DNA from: Leptospiraceae bacterium
Lineage (GTDB): Bacteria; Spirochaetota; Leptospiria; Leptospirales; Leptospiraceae
NCBI GenBank assembly: GCA_024233865.1
Contig: JACKPA010000014.1
Span: 1 to 64,000 of the forward strand
Length of the DNA: 64,000 bases
Direction: 5' to 3'
Numbering within the stretch: the stretch's first letter is position 1; every line of letters starts with the position of its first letter. Shown here one piece after another: positions 17,715 through 25,931 of this stretch. The notes under the pieces are model-generated. The model was given only the letters and a program-made list of their open reading frames with translations. It made no database searches and had not been told where the DNA came from. The position numbers were made by a program, and so were the translations under genes.

Positions 17715-18629
17715 ATGAAAACAATCCAAGTTTTAATCTTACTGGTAGTTCTACTGGCACAGTGCAAATATACAGGAGGATACGACATTGTAAAGGGTAG
17801 CAAAGCGATTAGTGAAATCAAAGAGAAAGTTACACGACATGCTACACTAGGTACTTTGTACACACTTGCTTCTATTTCTAATTTCACTTGCCCATCCTCC
17901 GCGTCAGCAAATGTTTTTACGGAAGTAGAACCAAACAATACATACAAATACGCTACCAAATTTGATTTCCCCACAGAAGAACAATCCGTTAGGTTCCAAG
18001 GAACTGTAACAACAGGTAATTCAGACTATGACATATTCTATATGGTAGTACCGTCTGATACAACACACACTTTATTTTATCACAAAGGAACGGGAGGGTG
18101 TAGTGTTGAGATAAATTCAGACGGCTCCGAACTCAATAACGATACTTCATACTATAATCCAGATGTTACATATAGTGCTGGAAGCGTTTATTCCGAAGAA
18201 GTCAATAGTGATAGTATTCAGCCTTCTGACTATGTATTTTTTTTTTGTAATACCTATGCGGATAACGTAACTATAGATGTAGAGGTTTCTTTGACAAAAA
18301 TTGGTTCTTCGTCTTCTAGTGTGAATACCGAGTTTTTGTCGAGTCCTGAGTTTAGGTTGTCTTCTGCTACTTTTGGACCTACGGTGTTTGAGATTTCCTC
18401 TGGGATCGACAAGAATAAATACTACACTCGTTCGTCTGTGGATGAATGTAAGAAGAGGTTGAGCGTCACAGTGCCGGTAGCGAGTTTGTTAGACGGCTAT
18501 AATTTTTTACTCTACAACAATTGTGGAGCAGCTGGTTACGATGTAGTCAATCCCTACTTTGTAGCAGGTCACGAGTGTAAACTCCAAGAAGCGGACTGGA
18601 TACAAATTGGTGATTTGGGAATACCGTAG
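17715..18629 (+). CDS. Lipoprotein with pre-peptidase (PPC)-like beta domain
   Basis: The 304-residue product starts at the ATG at 17715, eight bases after AAGGAG. It has a signal peptide with lipobox LLAQC and then, at about residues 75-170, a PPC-like beta-sandwich signature (TEVEPNNTYKYAT, FQGTVTTGNSDYDIFYMVV). Two further beta-rich segments follow, with scattered cysteines that may form disulfides in the envelope. PPC domains usually help secretion or substrate binding of extracellular proteins. It is the first gene after the RHS toxin; a role as its partner or protective protein is possible by position only. Confidence 0.65.
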   Translation: MKTIQVLILLVVLLAQCKYTGGYDIVKGSKAISEIKEKVTRHATLGTLYTLASISNFTCPSSASANVFTEVEPNNTYKYATKFDFPTEEQSVRFQGTVTTGNSDYDIFYMVVPSDTTHTLFYHKGTGGCSVEINSDGSELNNDTSYYNPDVTYSAGSVYSEEVNSDSIQPSDYVFFFCNTYADNVTIDVEVSLTKIGSSSSSVNTEFLSSPEFRLSSATFGPTVFEISSGIDKNKYYTRSSVDECKKRLSVTVPVASLLDGYNFLLYNNCGAAGYDVVNPYFVAGHECKLQEADWIQIGDLGIP

Positions 18630-18659
18630 TTTAAGGAATAGTTTCTTAAAGTGAATTAA

Positions 18660-18986
18660 ATGTTAGTACTACCTAAATTAAAAATACAACTCATATTTAT
18701 ACTTCTTACGTTATCCTGTTTTTTGCTATTACTCTTTTGCAAAAAAATTGAAAAGTTGGAAACCCAAAAACAAATGATTCTGCCTTTGGATGGATTTGAA
18801 ATCCAAGACATAGAGTCTATTACCCAAGTGGATAAAAATAAGTTTCTTATTTTTGGGTCTCACTCTCGAAATAAAAAGTGTAAAATCAAAAAATCCAGAT
18901 TGAGATTTGCATATATTCAGATTTCTAAAAATGACTTAATACTAAAAAAATTCTTTAAGAATGACATCATACAATTTGGAGCTTAG
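18660..18986 (+). CDS. Membrane-anchored hypothetical protein, possibly truncated
   Basis: The 108-residue frame begins with a basic n-region, a 20-residue hydrophobic core and LLLLFCKKIEK, which could be a lipobox or a simple anchor. The remainder (PLDGFEIQDIESITQVDKNKF, then a Lys-rich stretch) resembles the first blade of a repeat or propeller lipoprotein and ends abruptly, so the gene may be a 5' fragment. No family is recognised. It follows the PPC-like lipoprotein gene by 30 bp. Confidence 0.5.
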   Translation: MLVLPKLKIQLIFILLTLSCFLLLLFCKKIEKLETQKQMILPLDGFEIQDIESITQVDKNKFLIFGSHSRNKKCKIKKSRLRFAYIQISKNDLILKKFFKNDIIQFGA

Positions 18987-18988
18987 AC

Positions 18989-19114
18989 ATGCAAAAACAA
19001 GTTTATAAAGTATACAAAACTGGCTCAATTAAAAATTTGAATCTTACAACAGAGGAGTTATCCAAACCATCTGAAAATGAAATCACCGTAAAGGTAGAAG
19101 CTTATAACTTATAA
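18989..19114 (+). pseudogene. Truncated 5' end of a medium-chain dehydrogenase gene
   Basis: An ATG at 18989 opens 41 residues (QVYKVYKTGSIKNLNLTTEE, then NEITVKVEAYNL) that match the N-terminus of zinc-type alcohol dehydrogenase/quinone reductase (MDR) proteins, where V-x-V-x-A-x-G-L-N should continue. Instead the reading frame hits the junction at 19105/19106, where an unrelated piece of the O-methyltransferase gene begins, and stops nine bases later. The remainder of the dehydrogenase is absent. Confidence 0.6.
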
Positions 19115-19328
19115 CCATCGAAATAGACCCTGAAAAAGCAAGGGAGGCAGAAAAAAATTTTCATCATGCTGGCTTAAATCACATTGTTGATTCTCGTATA
19201 AATGATGCTTTTGAAGAGTTATCCAAGTTACAAGACGATTATGATTTCATTTTTATTGACGGAATGAAAAAAGATCATACAAAATTTTTTCATTTTTTGA
19301 AATATAGGTTAAAAAGAGGCGGGATGAT
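19106..19328 (+). repeat. 223-bp duplicated fragment of the O-methyltransferase gene
   Basis: This is a direct copy of 14895-15117 with one substitution, so it is recent. It has no start codon of its own, and is flanked on the left by the broken dehydrogenase 5' end and on the right by sequence unrelated to the methyltransferase gene. It is non-functional as a gene. Confidence 0.93.
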
Positions 19329-19353
19329 CATGCAAAAGAAATGGTGAAGTACT

Positions 19354-19396
19354 ACAGGCTTCCAGCCTGTAAAATTACAACCAAGATGGCTGTAAT
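19354..19396. repeat. Tandem hairpins
   Basis: ACAGGCT-TCC-AGCCTGT (19354-19370) is a perfect 7-bp stem, followed by ATTACA...TGTAAT (19374-19396). They stand just beyond the end of the convergent amidohydrolase gene and may serve as a bidirectional transcription stop. The motif resembles dispersed palindromic repeats. Confidence 0.55.
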
Positions 19397-19423
19397 ACTT
19401 TCACTAAAACTTATAGTTTACAC

Positions 19424-20605
19424 TTAATTCTGCTCTAAATATAACCGAACCGTTTCTTTCATAACCTCCAAACCAATGGGAAGTGCGTCTTCGTCAAAAT
19501 CAAATTTGGAGTGATGATGAGGATAAACACAATTTTTAAAAGGATTTCGAGAGCCGATTAAAAAATAACAACCAGGCACTTTTTCCAAAAAGGCTGAAAA
19601 GTCTTCACCACCCATTGACCTTACATCTTTTTCTGTTATGGCATCTTCACCTATCAGGTTTCTAACGGCTTGCCTGACAAAATCAGCACAATTAGGATTA
19701 TTGATGGTTGGTTTGTCTATTTTTAAATAATCGACCTCTGCCTTTGCTCCAAAACTTTCAGATATCCCCTCTACTATTTTCTCCATTCTCTTTGGGAAAG
19801 AATTGTGAACTTCCTTTGAGTATGTTCGAACTGTTCCTCGCATTACAGCATTATCGGGAATAGCATTAAAGGCATTTCCACTATTAATGCTTCCTACAGT
19901 GATAACACAAGGCTCTAATGGGTCTATACTGCGAGAGACAATGGACTGCAAAGCCGTTATGATATGAGCCGAAACCAGAATCGGGTCTACGGAATGTTGG
20001 GGTAGGGCACCATGTCCGCTTTTGCCATGAACGGTAATTTTAAACTGATCCACAGATGCCCAGATAGGTCCATTAACAATACCAACTTTTCCTATATCTA
20101 TGTGATTCCAAACATGCAAGGCAAACGCAACATCGACCTTGTATTTTTCCAAAATTCCTTTCTGTACCATAATTTGTGCTCCACCACCACCTTCCTCTGC
20201 CGGTTGGAACACCAACAAAACCCTACCTTTGGGAATCATGCTTGCAAAATTCGTTTTAAGTTCACTCGCATAAGCCATTAAAATAGAGGTATGTCCGTCA
20301 TGACCACAAGCATGCATAATTCCATTGTGCTTGGAGCGATATTCACAATCATTTTCTTCGTGGATTGGCAGAGCATCCATATCTGCTCTCACAAGAACGG
20401 TTTTCCCTGGCTTTCCTGAATCTATAAGGCTTACAACACCGGTTTTGGCGATTTTGTTTTCGTAGGGATAACCCAATCTTTCGAGGTGTTCCATAACTAG
20501 CTGAGCAGTTTTAATTTCTTGGAACTCAATTTCCGGGTATTGGTGTATATACCTTCTGATTTCGACTAATTCTTTTTTTCTTTCTTCAGATACCAATTGT
20601 TTCAT
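19424..20605 (-). CDS. M20D family amidohydrolase (N-acyl-amino acid / hippurate hydrolase type)
   Basis: The 393-residue metalloenzyme belongs to the peptidase M20D group that removes acyl groups from amino acids. It shows the metal-site motifs VRADMDALP, HACGHDGH (Cys100, His102), the Glu pair in FQPAEEGGGGAQ, the lid-domain histidine (SGHGALPQHSVDP) and the C-terminal MGGEDFSAFLEKVPG. The length matches the family (380-400). It lies two bases downstream of the ThyX-like gene and is probably co-transcribed. The precise substrate cannot be told from sequence. Confidence 0.93.
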   Translation of the reverse strand: MKQLVSEERKKELVEIRRYIHQYPEIEFQEIKTAQLVMEHLERLGYPYENKIAKTGVVSLIDSGKPGKTVLVRADMDALPIHEENDCEYRSKHNGIMHACGHDGHTSILMAYASELKTNFASMIPKGRVLLVFQPAEEGGGGAQIMVQKGILEKYKVDVAFALHVWNHIDIGKVGIVNGPIWASVDQFKITVHGKSGHGALPQHSVDPILVSAHIITALQSIVSRSIDPLEPCVITVGSINSGNAFNAIPDNAVMRGTVRTYSKEVHNSFPKRMEKIVEGISESFGAKAEVDYLKIDKPTINNPNCADFVRQAVRNLIGEDAITEKDVRSMGGEDFSAFLEKVPGCYFLIGSRNPFKNCVYPHHHSKFDFDEDALPIGLEVMKETVRLYLEQN

Positions 20606-20607
20606 AG

Positions 20608-22164
20608 CTAAATTACCCTTTGATAATCATTTACTAATTTTTTCCAAACTTGGACTCCACAATATTTATCACCTTCGGGACAGAATGGTTTTTCATTCCC
20701 CATTTTTCGAACCATACAAGGAGCTCCAATCCACTTGGCAATTCCGGGATGAACATCTTGTAAATCCATAACTTCTTGAACGGAAGCATGGAAAATTTCC
20801 TCTTGTGAGTTGTAGCATAATCTCGCCTTCCATTTATGATAAAGGTTTAGCAGGTCTCCGCCTTCATAAAACCTCACAGGGATTGCATTCGGATAGAGAT
20901 AAACTGATTCGTTTTTATCACCACCTTGCTCTAAAAAGCAATTGATATTTTCAAATATTTTTGTCATTCTTTGCGTGTATTTTTCTCTTAAAACATCATA
21001 TTTTTGAATAATTACCGGAATGATATAATCCGCTTCTCCAGTATACTGTGAAAATAATATTGGACGTGCTCCCGGCACCATCCTATGCCTTTGGTCCTGG
21101 CTGTCTGCTGTATGGGAAATCTTCTTTTTAAACGTATAGTGTGCCATAAACATGCTACGAGAAATAGGACTAACTGTTGACTCATTGAGTGTAGATGTCA
21201 GATGCTTATTATTTTCAGAAGACATTATGTTTGCAATAGCATCTTCATTACTTAAAAAATGGGATGGAATCCCAAGAGTCGCTCGAAAAGAATCAGCCAA
21301 AATTTGCTCTGTGTTTTTCTGGTAAGAAACCAAACGGGAATAGCGATTTTCCAATCCATTATCAAATTCCGCTATAAACTCTTTAGACAAATTTGGTTTG
21401 TTTTTTATGGATTGAAAAAATTCGTATTCTACCGTAGATTCCAATGGAATAGGATCATCCATTTCTTCAATGTATTTGGGGTCGATTTTCCTAACTTCTT
21501 CGACCATACTTGAGATTACGTCTTTTTGCTCTTTGGGAACATGGAAAGAATTTACCAAGCGATAGTATCTGTGTAAGGTCAATCCGTTGATAGTGTGATA
21601 CAAATAGGTAAAAGTCCCCAAAGGTAAAAAATATCTGGCAATTTCCATACATTTTTTCTGAATTGCATTTTGCCAAATTTCAGGATTATGAGTTCTTGCC
21701 TTTGAGACGGAGATGAATTCGTTTGTGATATAGGGATTTAGAATTTCCAAAAACTCAAAATACGAATTCATGGAATACTTAATTGCATCGAGATAGAGTT
21801 CTAACCGCTTGGATGAAAGAGAATTCGGAATGTAAAAATTGTCTTTTTTCACTTCTACATAACGTTGGCTGACTTGCTCCGAATTATAATATGGGTGAGA
21901 GTGTAAAAATGCCCAAACAAAGTATCTGGAAACCCTATCGAGAGTAAAAATGAATTGAGGATGTTGCCTTGTTGTTAGATGACCGGCTTTTTTTGTAGAT
22001 TTGGCTACTTTATCTCGGATTTCTATAGATTTTGGCGTTTTTATCATATCTTCGGAATACAGTATGCCTTTGGAAGAATAACAAGTTCTTGCCGTAGCGA
22101 TAGAGAGATTAAATGGTTCCTTGGTACAATCTACAAGTTTTACGATTGAAGATTTGGGTTTCAT
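20608..22164 (-). CDS. Two-domain ThyX-like FAD-dependent thymidylate synthase homologue
   Basis: This 518-residue protein contains two ThyX-like halves. The first (about 10-250) has TTRQHPQFIFTLDRVSRYF and NSEQVSQRYVEV, in place of the ThyX signature RHRxxSxNExSxRY, with the RHR replaced by LHSHPYY. The second (about 260-515) has SISR-type and QDQRHRMVPGARP segments. Classical ThyX is a homotetramer of 220-residue chains that methylates dUMP using FAD and methylenetetrahydrofolate. This long form is a divergent duplicated relative; whether it makes dTMP is unsure because the signature is altered. It heads a probable operon with the amidohydrolase. Confidence 0.75.
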   Translation of the reverse strand: MKPKSSIVKLVDCTKEPFNLSIATARTCYSSKGILYSEDMIKTPKSIEIRDKVAKSTKKAGHLTTRQHPQFIFTLDRVSRYFVWAFLHSHPYYNSEQVSQRYVEVKKDNFYIPNSLSSKRLELYLDAIKYSMNSYFEFLEILNPYITNEFISVSKARTHNPEIWQNAIQKKCMEIARYFLPLGTFTYLYHTINGLTLHRYYRLVNSFHVPKEQKDVISSMVEEVRKIDPKYIEEMDDPIPLESTVEYEFFQSIKNKPNLSKEFIAEFDNGLENRYSRLVSYQKNTEQILADSFRATLGIPSHFLSNEDAIANIMSSENNKHLTSTLNESTVSPISRSMFMAHYTFKKKISHTADSQDQRHRMVPGARPILFSQYTGEADYIIPVIIQKYDVLREKYTQRMTKIFENINCFLEQGGDKNESVYLYPNAIPVRFYEGGDLLNLYHKWKARLCYNSQEEIFHASVQEVMDLQDVHPGIAKWIGAPCMVRKMGNEKPFCPEGDKYCGVQVWKKLVNDYQRVI

Positions 22165-22237
22165 ATAGGAAATATATCCTTTTAATCGAATACAAAAAAC
22201 AAGGAAAAAATGATTTTAAAATTAAAAAAGGTTATAG

Positions 22238-23323
22238 TTAAAATTCCCAGCTATAACCCATAGATATAATAAAGACTGTATTAATAATTTTTTTACTTCC
22301 CATTTCATAATTCAAATAATTTGCAATATCACTTGGAAACACTTTACCTATTTCATTATAGACATATTTATTGACATAACCGATTTGTTTTTCCGGATCA
22401 GGTAGTTTTCCATCGCTTTTATTTTTGTCACTCGTATCATACAAAAGTACAGCCGGTCTGTATAAAACATGAAACGTCAGATCATATCCGGATTTGGAAA
22501 ATTTTAATGAGGTAACAGCATTTGAAATTCCGGCTCTTTTGCTTATATTGTCGTTATTCTGCACATATCCAACTACAATCGAGGGTGTAACTTCAACCCC
22601 TTTATCTTTAAAAAATGTATGGCTTGACTCAATAGACAAATAGTTTTGGGCATTGGTGATTCCCATGGGTGAATTGGCAGAACCACCGTTATCAAAGGAA
22701 GTATTCAAAAAAAACTGAATTTTTATATTTGCCTCTTTAAATACGGGAGGATTGTACCAGATAAAGTATTCCTGCCATGTATATTTTCCAAAACGATTCA
22801 AATTATTCCATATCCACGTTCCAATAGACCATTCCCCAAAAGTAGTTTTCCACTCGTAATAAACACCGAAAAATATACCATCATACCTTCCTAATGAATT
22901 TCTTTCTCTATAAGATCTTGTTTGATAAGGATTATAAGCAGGTGCACTCGAATTATTTACCATTTCACTCAAAATACTGGCAAACCTATCTGTTTGTCCC
23001 GGACCATCTTGTAAAATAGCAAAATCGCTATCCCGATCTTTCAGATTAGTTATAAAAAAATTACTCCAAAATAGAGTTTTTAGCCCCTTTAAAGGAGTTG
23101 CATAGACAAATTGTGGTTGTACAGCCGGTACAAAATTTACAGAAGAGTAGGGGGTATTATTTCTATCACTTGCAAGCATGGCATAATTATAACCCCTGAA
23201 AATATGATCCGTTGTAAGTCGAATAGCCATCTGCATGGATTTTTCTTCTTTGGGATTACCCTCAGCATAGATATTCCATTGAAGAAAAAAGATCAGAAAT
23301 AAATAATAGATGATTTTTCTCAA
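22238..23323 (-). CDS. Outer membrane beta-barrel protein
   Basis: The 361-residue product has a signal peptide (RKIIYYLFLIFFLQWNIYAEG) and then alternating amphipathic strands rich in Tyr, Trp, Phe and Asn, ending in a terminal phenylalanine (GYSWEF), the usual Bam-recognition end of an outer-membrane barrel. Segments such as HIFRGYNYAM and FFGVYYEWKTTFGEWSIGTW are typical of porin or TorF-like channels. The start is a TTG at 23323; no upstream ATG in frame gives a signal peptide. It is divergent from the regulator gene, sharing a 124-bp intergenic region. Substrate is unknown. Confidence 0.7.
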   Translation of the reverse strand: MRKIIYYLFLIFFLQWNIYAEGNPKEEKSMQMAIRLTTDHIFRGYNYAMLASDRNNTPYSSVNFVPAVQPQFVYATPLKGLKTLFWSNFFITNLKDRDSDFAILQDGPGQTDRFASILSEMVNNSSAPAYNPYQTRSYRERNSLGRYDGIFFGVYYEWKTTFGEWSIGTWIWNNLNRFGKYTWQEYFIWYNPPVFKEANIKIQFFLNTSFDNGGSANSPMGITNAQNYLSIESSHTFFKDKGVEVTPSIVVGYVQNNDNISKRAGISNAVTSLKFSKSGYDLTFHVLYRPAVLLYDTSDKNKSDGKLPDPEKQIGYVNKYVYNEIGKVFPSDIANYLNYEMGSKKIINTVFIISMGYSWEF

Positions 23324-23401
23324 GTTTTATATCCATATTTTAGAAATAGCAAAAAGGCAAGCTATTTTAATATTTTTTTATTTGATTTCTACTGTTTTTA
23401 C

Positions 23402-23430
23402 TTGACTATATCAATATATCTTGATATATA
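23402..23430 (+). promoter_or_regulatory. Sigma-70-type promoter of the arsR-methyltransferase/ahcY operon
   Basis: TTGACT at 23402-23407 and TATATA at 23425-23430 are separated by 17 bp, an ideal spacing for a housekeeping promoter. The start codon lies 18 bp after the -10 box, so the leader would be very short. The operator palindrome fills the spacer. Confidence 0.7.
23407..23428. promoter_or_regulatory. ArsR-family operator (perfect palindrome)
   Basis: TATATCAA (23407-23414) and TTGATATA (23421-23428) are perfect 8-bp arms around a 6-bp spacer. This is the shape and base content of ArsR/SmtB-type sites, including those described for SahR regulators of the methyl cycle. It lies between the -35 and -10 boxes of the downstream operon, where a bound repressor would block polymerase. 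Confidence 0.75.
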
Positions 23431-23448
23431 GTTATATTTATATAACTA
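23429..23448. promoter_or_regulatory. Second perfect palindrome running into the start codon
   Basis: TAGTTATA (23429-23436) and TATAACTA (23441-23448) are perfect arms around TTTA; the last base is the A of the ATG. It could be a second operator half or an RNA hairpin in the leader. There is no Shine-Dalgarno sequence between it and the ATG. Confidence 0.55.
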
Positions 23449-24404
23449 TGGATTCATCAAATTCCAAAACAGTAATCAATACATTAAAAGCCGTTTCTGA
23501 TGAAGTACGACTAAGGATTTTGAATATTTTATTAAACGGAACTTTGAACGTGAATGAAGTCCAAGAAGTATTAAAAATGGGACAATCCAGGGTATCAAGA
23601 CACCTAAAAATTCTGGAAAACGCAGACCTGATAGTTTCTCAAAGGGAAGGGACTTGGATTTATTATAAACTAAAAGAAAGTCCAACATTTGGATATGGCT
23701 TGCTTCAGTATTTATTTTCTTGCAAAAATGAAATACCTTACGGTGAAAGGGATAAAAGCAATACCTTAAACATACTCCAAAAAAGACAAGAAAGCAGCAA
23801 TCGTTTCTTTAATCAAATAGGAAAAAACTGGGAAAAAATACAAAATAACGTTTTAAATCCGGAAGTCTATCGAGATAGGATACTGTCTCTATTACCGGAG
23901 ACTGTAAAACTTTCAATTGATCTTGGGTGTGGACCTGGAGGACTTATCCCATTTTTACTTACAAAATCCGAGAAAGTAATTGGAGTTGACGTATCCCAAA
24001 AAATGCTCACAGAAGCAAAAAGCAAATTTCAAGAAGACCCAAGAGTCGAAATAATCGAATCCAATATTGAACACCTTCCCTTGTCCGAAGAAATTGCGAA
24101 TGTTGCAATTGCATCTATGGTTTTGCACCACGTTTCCAATCCACTGCTGGTTATGAACGAGGTCTACAGAGTCCTACAATCGGAAGGTTTGCTTTTTATA
24201 ATAGAGTTAAAAAAGCACAACCAAGAATTTATGAGAGATAATTTCTCTGACCTATGGCTTGGTTTCCAAGAATCCACACTGACTGAGTGGCTTAAAACGG
24301 CTGGTTTTAGTGTATTGGACCAAATCGAGTTAAATACGTTTTCAATTTTTCAAATTATTATAATCAAGGCAATTAAAAAAGGAGGACAAAATGTCCGCAA
24401 ATAA
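23448..24404 (+). CDS. ArsR-family regulator fused to a SAM-dependent methyltransferase (SahR-like)
   Basis: The 318-residue protein joins an ArsR winged helix (about residues 5-85; LKAVSDEVRLRILNIL, VLKMGQSRVSRHLKILENADL) to a class I methyltransferase domain (about 130-290; IDLGCGPGGLIPFLL, VIGVDVSQKMLTEA, VLHHVSNPLLVMNEVYRVL). This architecture is that of SahR-type regulators, which sense S-adenosylhomocysteine and control the SAM cycle. The winged helix has no metal-binding Cys pair, consistent with a metabolite ligand. I chose the ATG at 23448; a TTG at 23421 lies inside the operator. It overlaps ahcY by 14 bp, so the two are one operon. Confidence 0.88.
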   Translation: MDSSNSKTVINTLKAVSDEVRLRILNILLNGTLNVNEVQEVLKMGQSRVSRHLKILENADLIVSQREGTWIYYKLKESPTFGYGLLQYLFSCKNEIPYGERDKSNTLNILQKRQESSNRFFNQIGKNWEKIQNNVLNPEVYRDRILSLLPETVKLSIDLGCGPGGLIPFLLTKSEKVIGVDVSQKMLTEAKSKFQEDPRVEIIESNIEHLPLSEEIANVAIASMVLHHVSNPLLVMNEVYRVLQSEGLLFIIELKKHNQEFMRDNFSDLWLGFQESTLTEWLKTAGFSVLDQIELNTFSIFQIIIIKAIKKGGQNVRK

Positions 24405-25689
24405 AGAAAATTTTAAGGTTAAAGATATAGGGCTTGCTGAATGGGGTAGAAAGGAAATCATTCTAGCTGAAAAAGAAATGCCAGGACTAATGGCGATACG
24501 TAAAGAGTTTAAAGACAAGCAACCTCTAAAAGGTGCGAGGATAGCCGGTTCTCTCCACATGACAATTGAAACAGCAGTTTTAATTGAAACCCTAACCCAT
24601 TTGGGAGCCGAAGTCAGGTGGGCATCTTGTAATATTTTTTCAACCCAGGACCAAGCGGCGGCGGCTATTGCAAAAACGGGCGTCCCCGTTTTTGCTTGGA
24701 AAGGAGAAACGGAAGAAGAATATTGGTGGTGTACGGAAAAAACGCTGCACTTTGACGGGAAAGGACCAAATATGATTTTGGATGATGGAGGAGACTTAAC
24801 GCACCACGTCCACACAAAACATCCGGAATTACTCAATGATATACGTGGAATATCGGAAGAAACAACTACAGGTGTTCACCATCTCTACCAAATGTTAAAA
24901 AAGGGTGAATTAAGAGTACCTGCCATCAATGTAAATGATTCGGTTACAAAATCTAAGTTTGATAATCTGTATGGTTGTAGGGAATCCTTGGTGGATGGAA
25001 TCAAAAGAGCGACCGATGTAATGATCGCAGGAAAACTATGTATCGTAGCGGGTTATGGGGATGTTGGCAAAGGATGTGCAACAGCTCTTAAAAACTTTGG
25101 GGCAAAAGTTACTGTCACTGAAGTCGACCCAATCTGTGCTTTACAGGCAGCAATGGAAGGTTACGAAGTTTTAAGAATGGAAGACGTAATTGAAAGAGCG
25201 GATATTATCGTAACCACAACCGGGAACAAGGATATTGTTACGCTTGAGCATATTTTAAAAATGAAAAGGGGAGCTATCCTTTGCAATATCGGACACTTTG
25301 ATGTGGAAATTCAGATGAGTAGACTAAACTCTCACAAAGGAGTTATTAAGGAAAATATCAAACCACAAGTAGATAAATACGTGTTTCCGGATGGGAGATA
25401 TATCATTGTCCTTGCAGAAGGAAGACTTGTGAATTTAGGTTGTGCTACCGGTCACCCGTCGTTTGTGATGTCCAACTCTTTCACCAACCAAGTTATGGCT
25501 CAAATTGAGTTATTCAACAATAAATATGAAGTTGGAGTTTATAGACTTCCAAAACACCTGGATGAAAAAGTTGCCAGCTTGCATTTGGAACAACTTGGAG
25601 TTCGTTTAACCAAACTAACTCCAGAACAAGCAGAGTACATTGGGGTTTCTGTAGATGGTCCGTTTAAACCGGAACATTATAGATACTAA
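24391..25689 (+). CDS. ahcY: Adenosylhomocysteinase (SAH hydrolase)
   Basis: AhcY splits S-adenosylhomocysteine into adenosine and homocysteine with tightly bound NAD, relieving product inhibition of methyltransferases. The 432-residue protein matches throughout: LHMTIETAVLIETL, NIFSTQDQAAAAI, DDGGDLT, the NAD-binding VAGYGDVGKGCA, and the C-terminal HLDEKVASLHLEQLG ending PFKPEHYRY, which contributes the NAD-binding Lys/Tyr of the neighbouring subunit. AGGAGG lies shortly before the ATG. The start is inside the 3' end of the SahR-like regulator gene, which explains its likely control. Confidence 0.98.
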   Translation: MSANKENFKVKDIGLAEWGRKEIILAEKEMPGLMAIRKEFKDKQPLKGARIAGSLHMTIETAVLIETLTHLGAEVRWASCNIFSTQDQAAAAIAKTGVPVFAWKGETEEEYWWCTEKTLHFDGKGPNMILDDGGDLTHHVHTKHPELLNDIRGISEETTTGVHHLYQMLKKGELRVPAINVNDSVTKSKFDNLYGCRESLVDGIKRATDVMIAGKLCIVAGYGDVGKGCATALKNFGAKVTVTEVDPICALQAAMEGYEVLRMEDVIERADIIVTTTGNKDIVTLEHILKMKRGAILCNIGHFDVEIQMSRLNSHKGVIKENIKPQVDKYVFPDGRYIIVLAEGRLVNLGCATGHPSFVMSNSFTNQVMAQIELFNNKYEVGVYRLPKHLDEKVASLHLEQLGVRLTKLTPEQAEYIGVSVDGPFKPEHYRY

Positions 25690-25710
25690 ATAATAAGTAT
25701 AAGTCCCTGA

Positions 25711-25850
25711 ATTGCAAATTTTTTAAGGGCAATCACGGTTGCCCCTACCAAAGACAAATTGTAGGGGTAAACCGGGCAAACCCCTGCGTTTACCCCTTGA
25801 TTATAAATAAAAGCACCTTAAACGAAACTCACGCTACTCAGGTTAAAAAA
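25711..25850. mobile_element. MITE-like inverted-repeat element, copy B (degenerate)
   Basis: This non-coding gap after ahcY contains the same blocks as copy A: AAGGGCAA...TTGCCCCTAC (about 25730-25758), GTAGGGGTAAAC and CCCCTGCGTTTACCCCTT, then the end-like ACGAAACTCACGCTA. The left terminal repeat is not recognisable. It may also act as the ahcY terminator, since the first palindrome follows a T-run. Confidence 0.6.
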
Positions 25851-25931
25851 TCAGCTAAATTGATTTCATAACTAAGTAAAGTTTTGGACAAAAAGGACTA
25901 TAAAAGCAATGTATTCAAAAGGAGATATGTT

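Noticed and set aside
23324..24390. A SAM or SAH riboswitch for ahcY
   Set aside because: The leader is too short (18 bp after the -10 box), and control is better explained by the ArsR-type operator.
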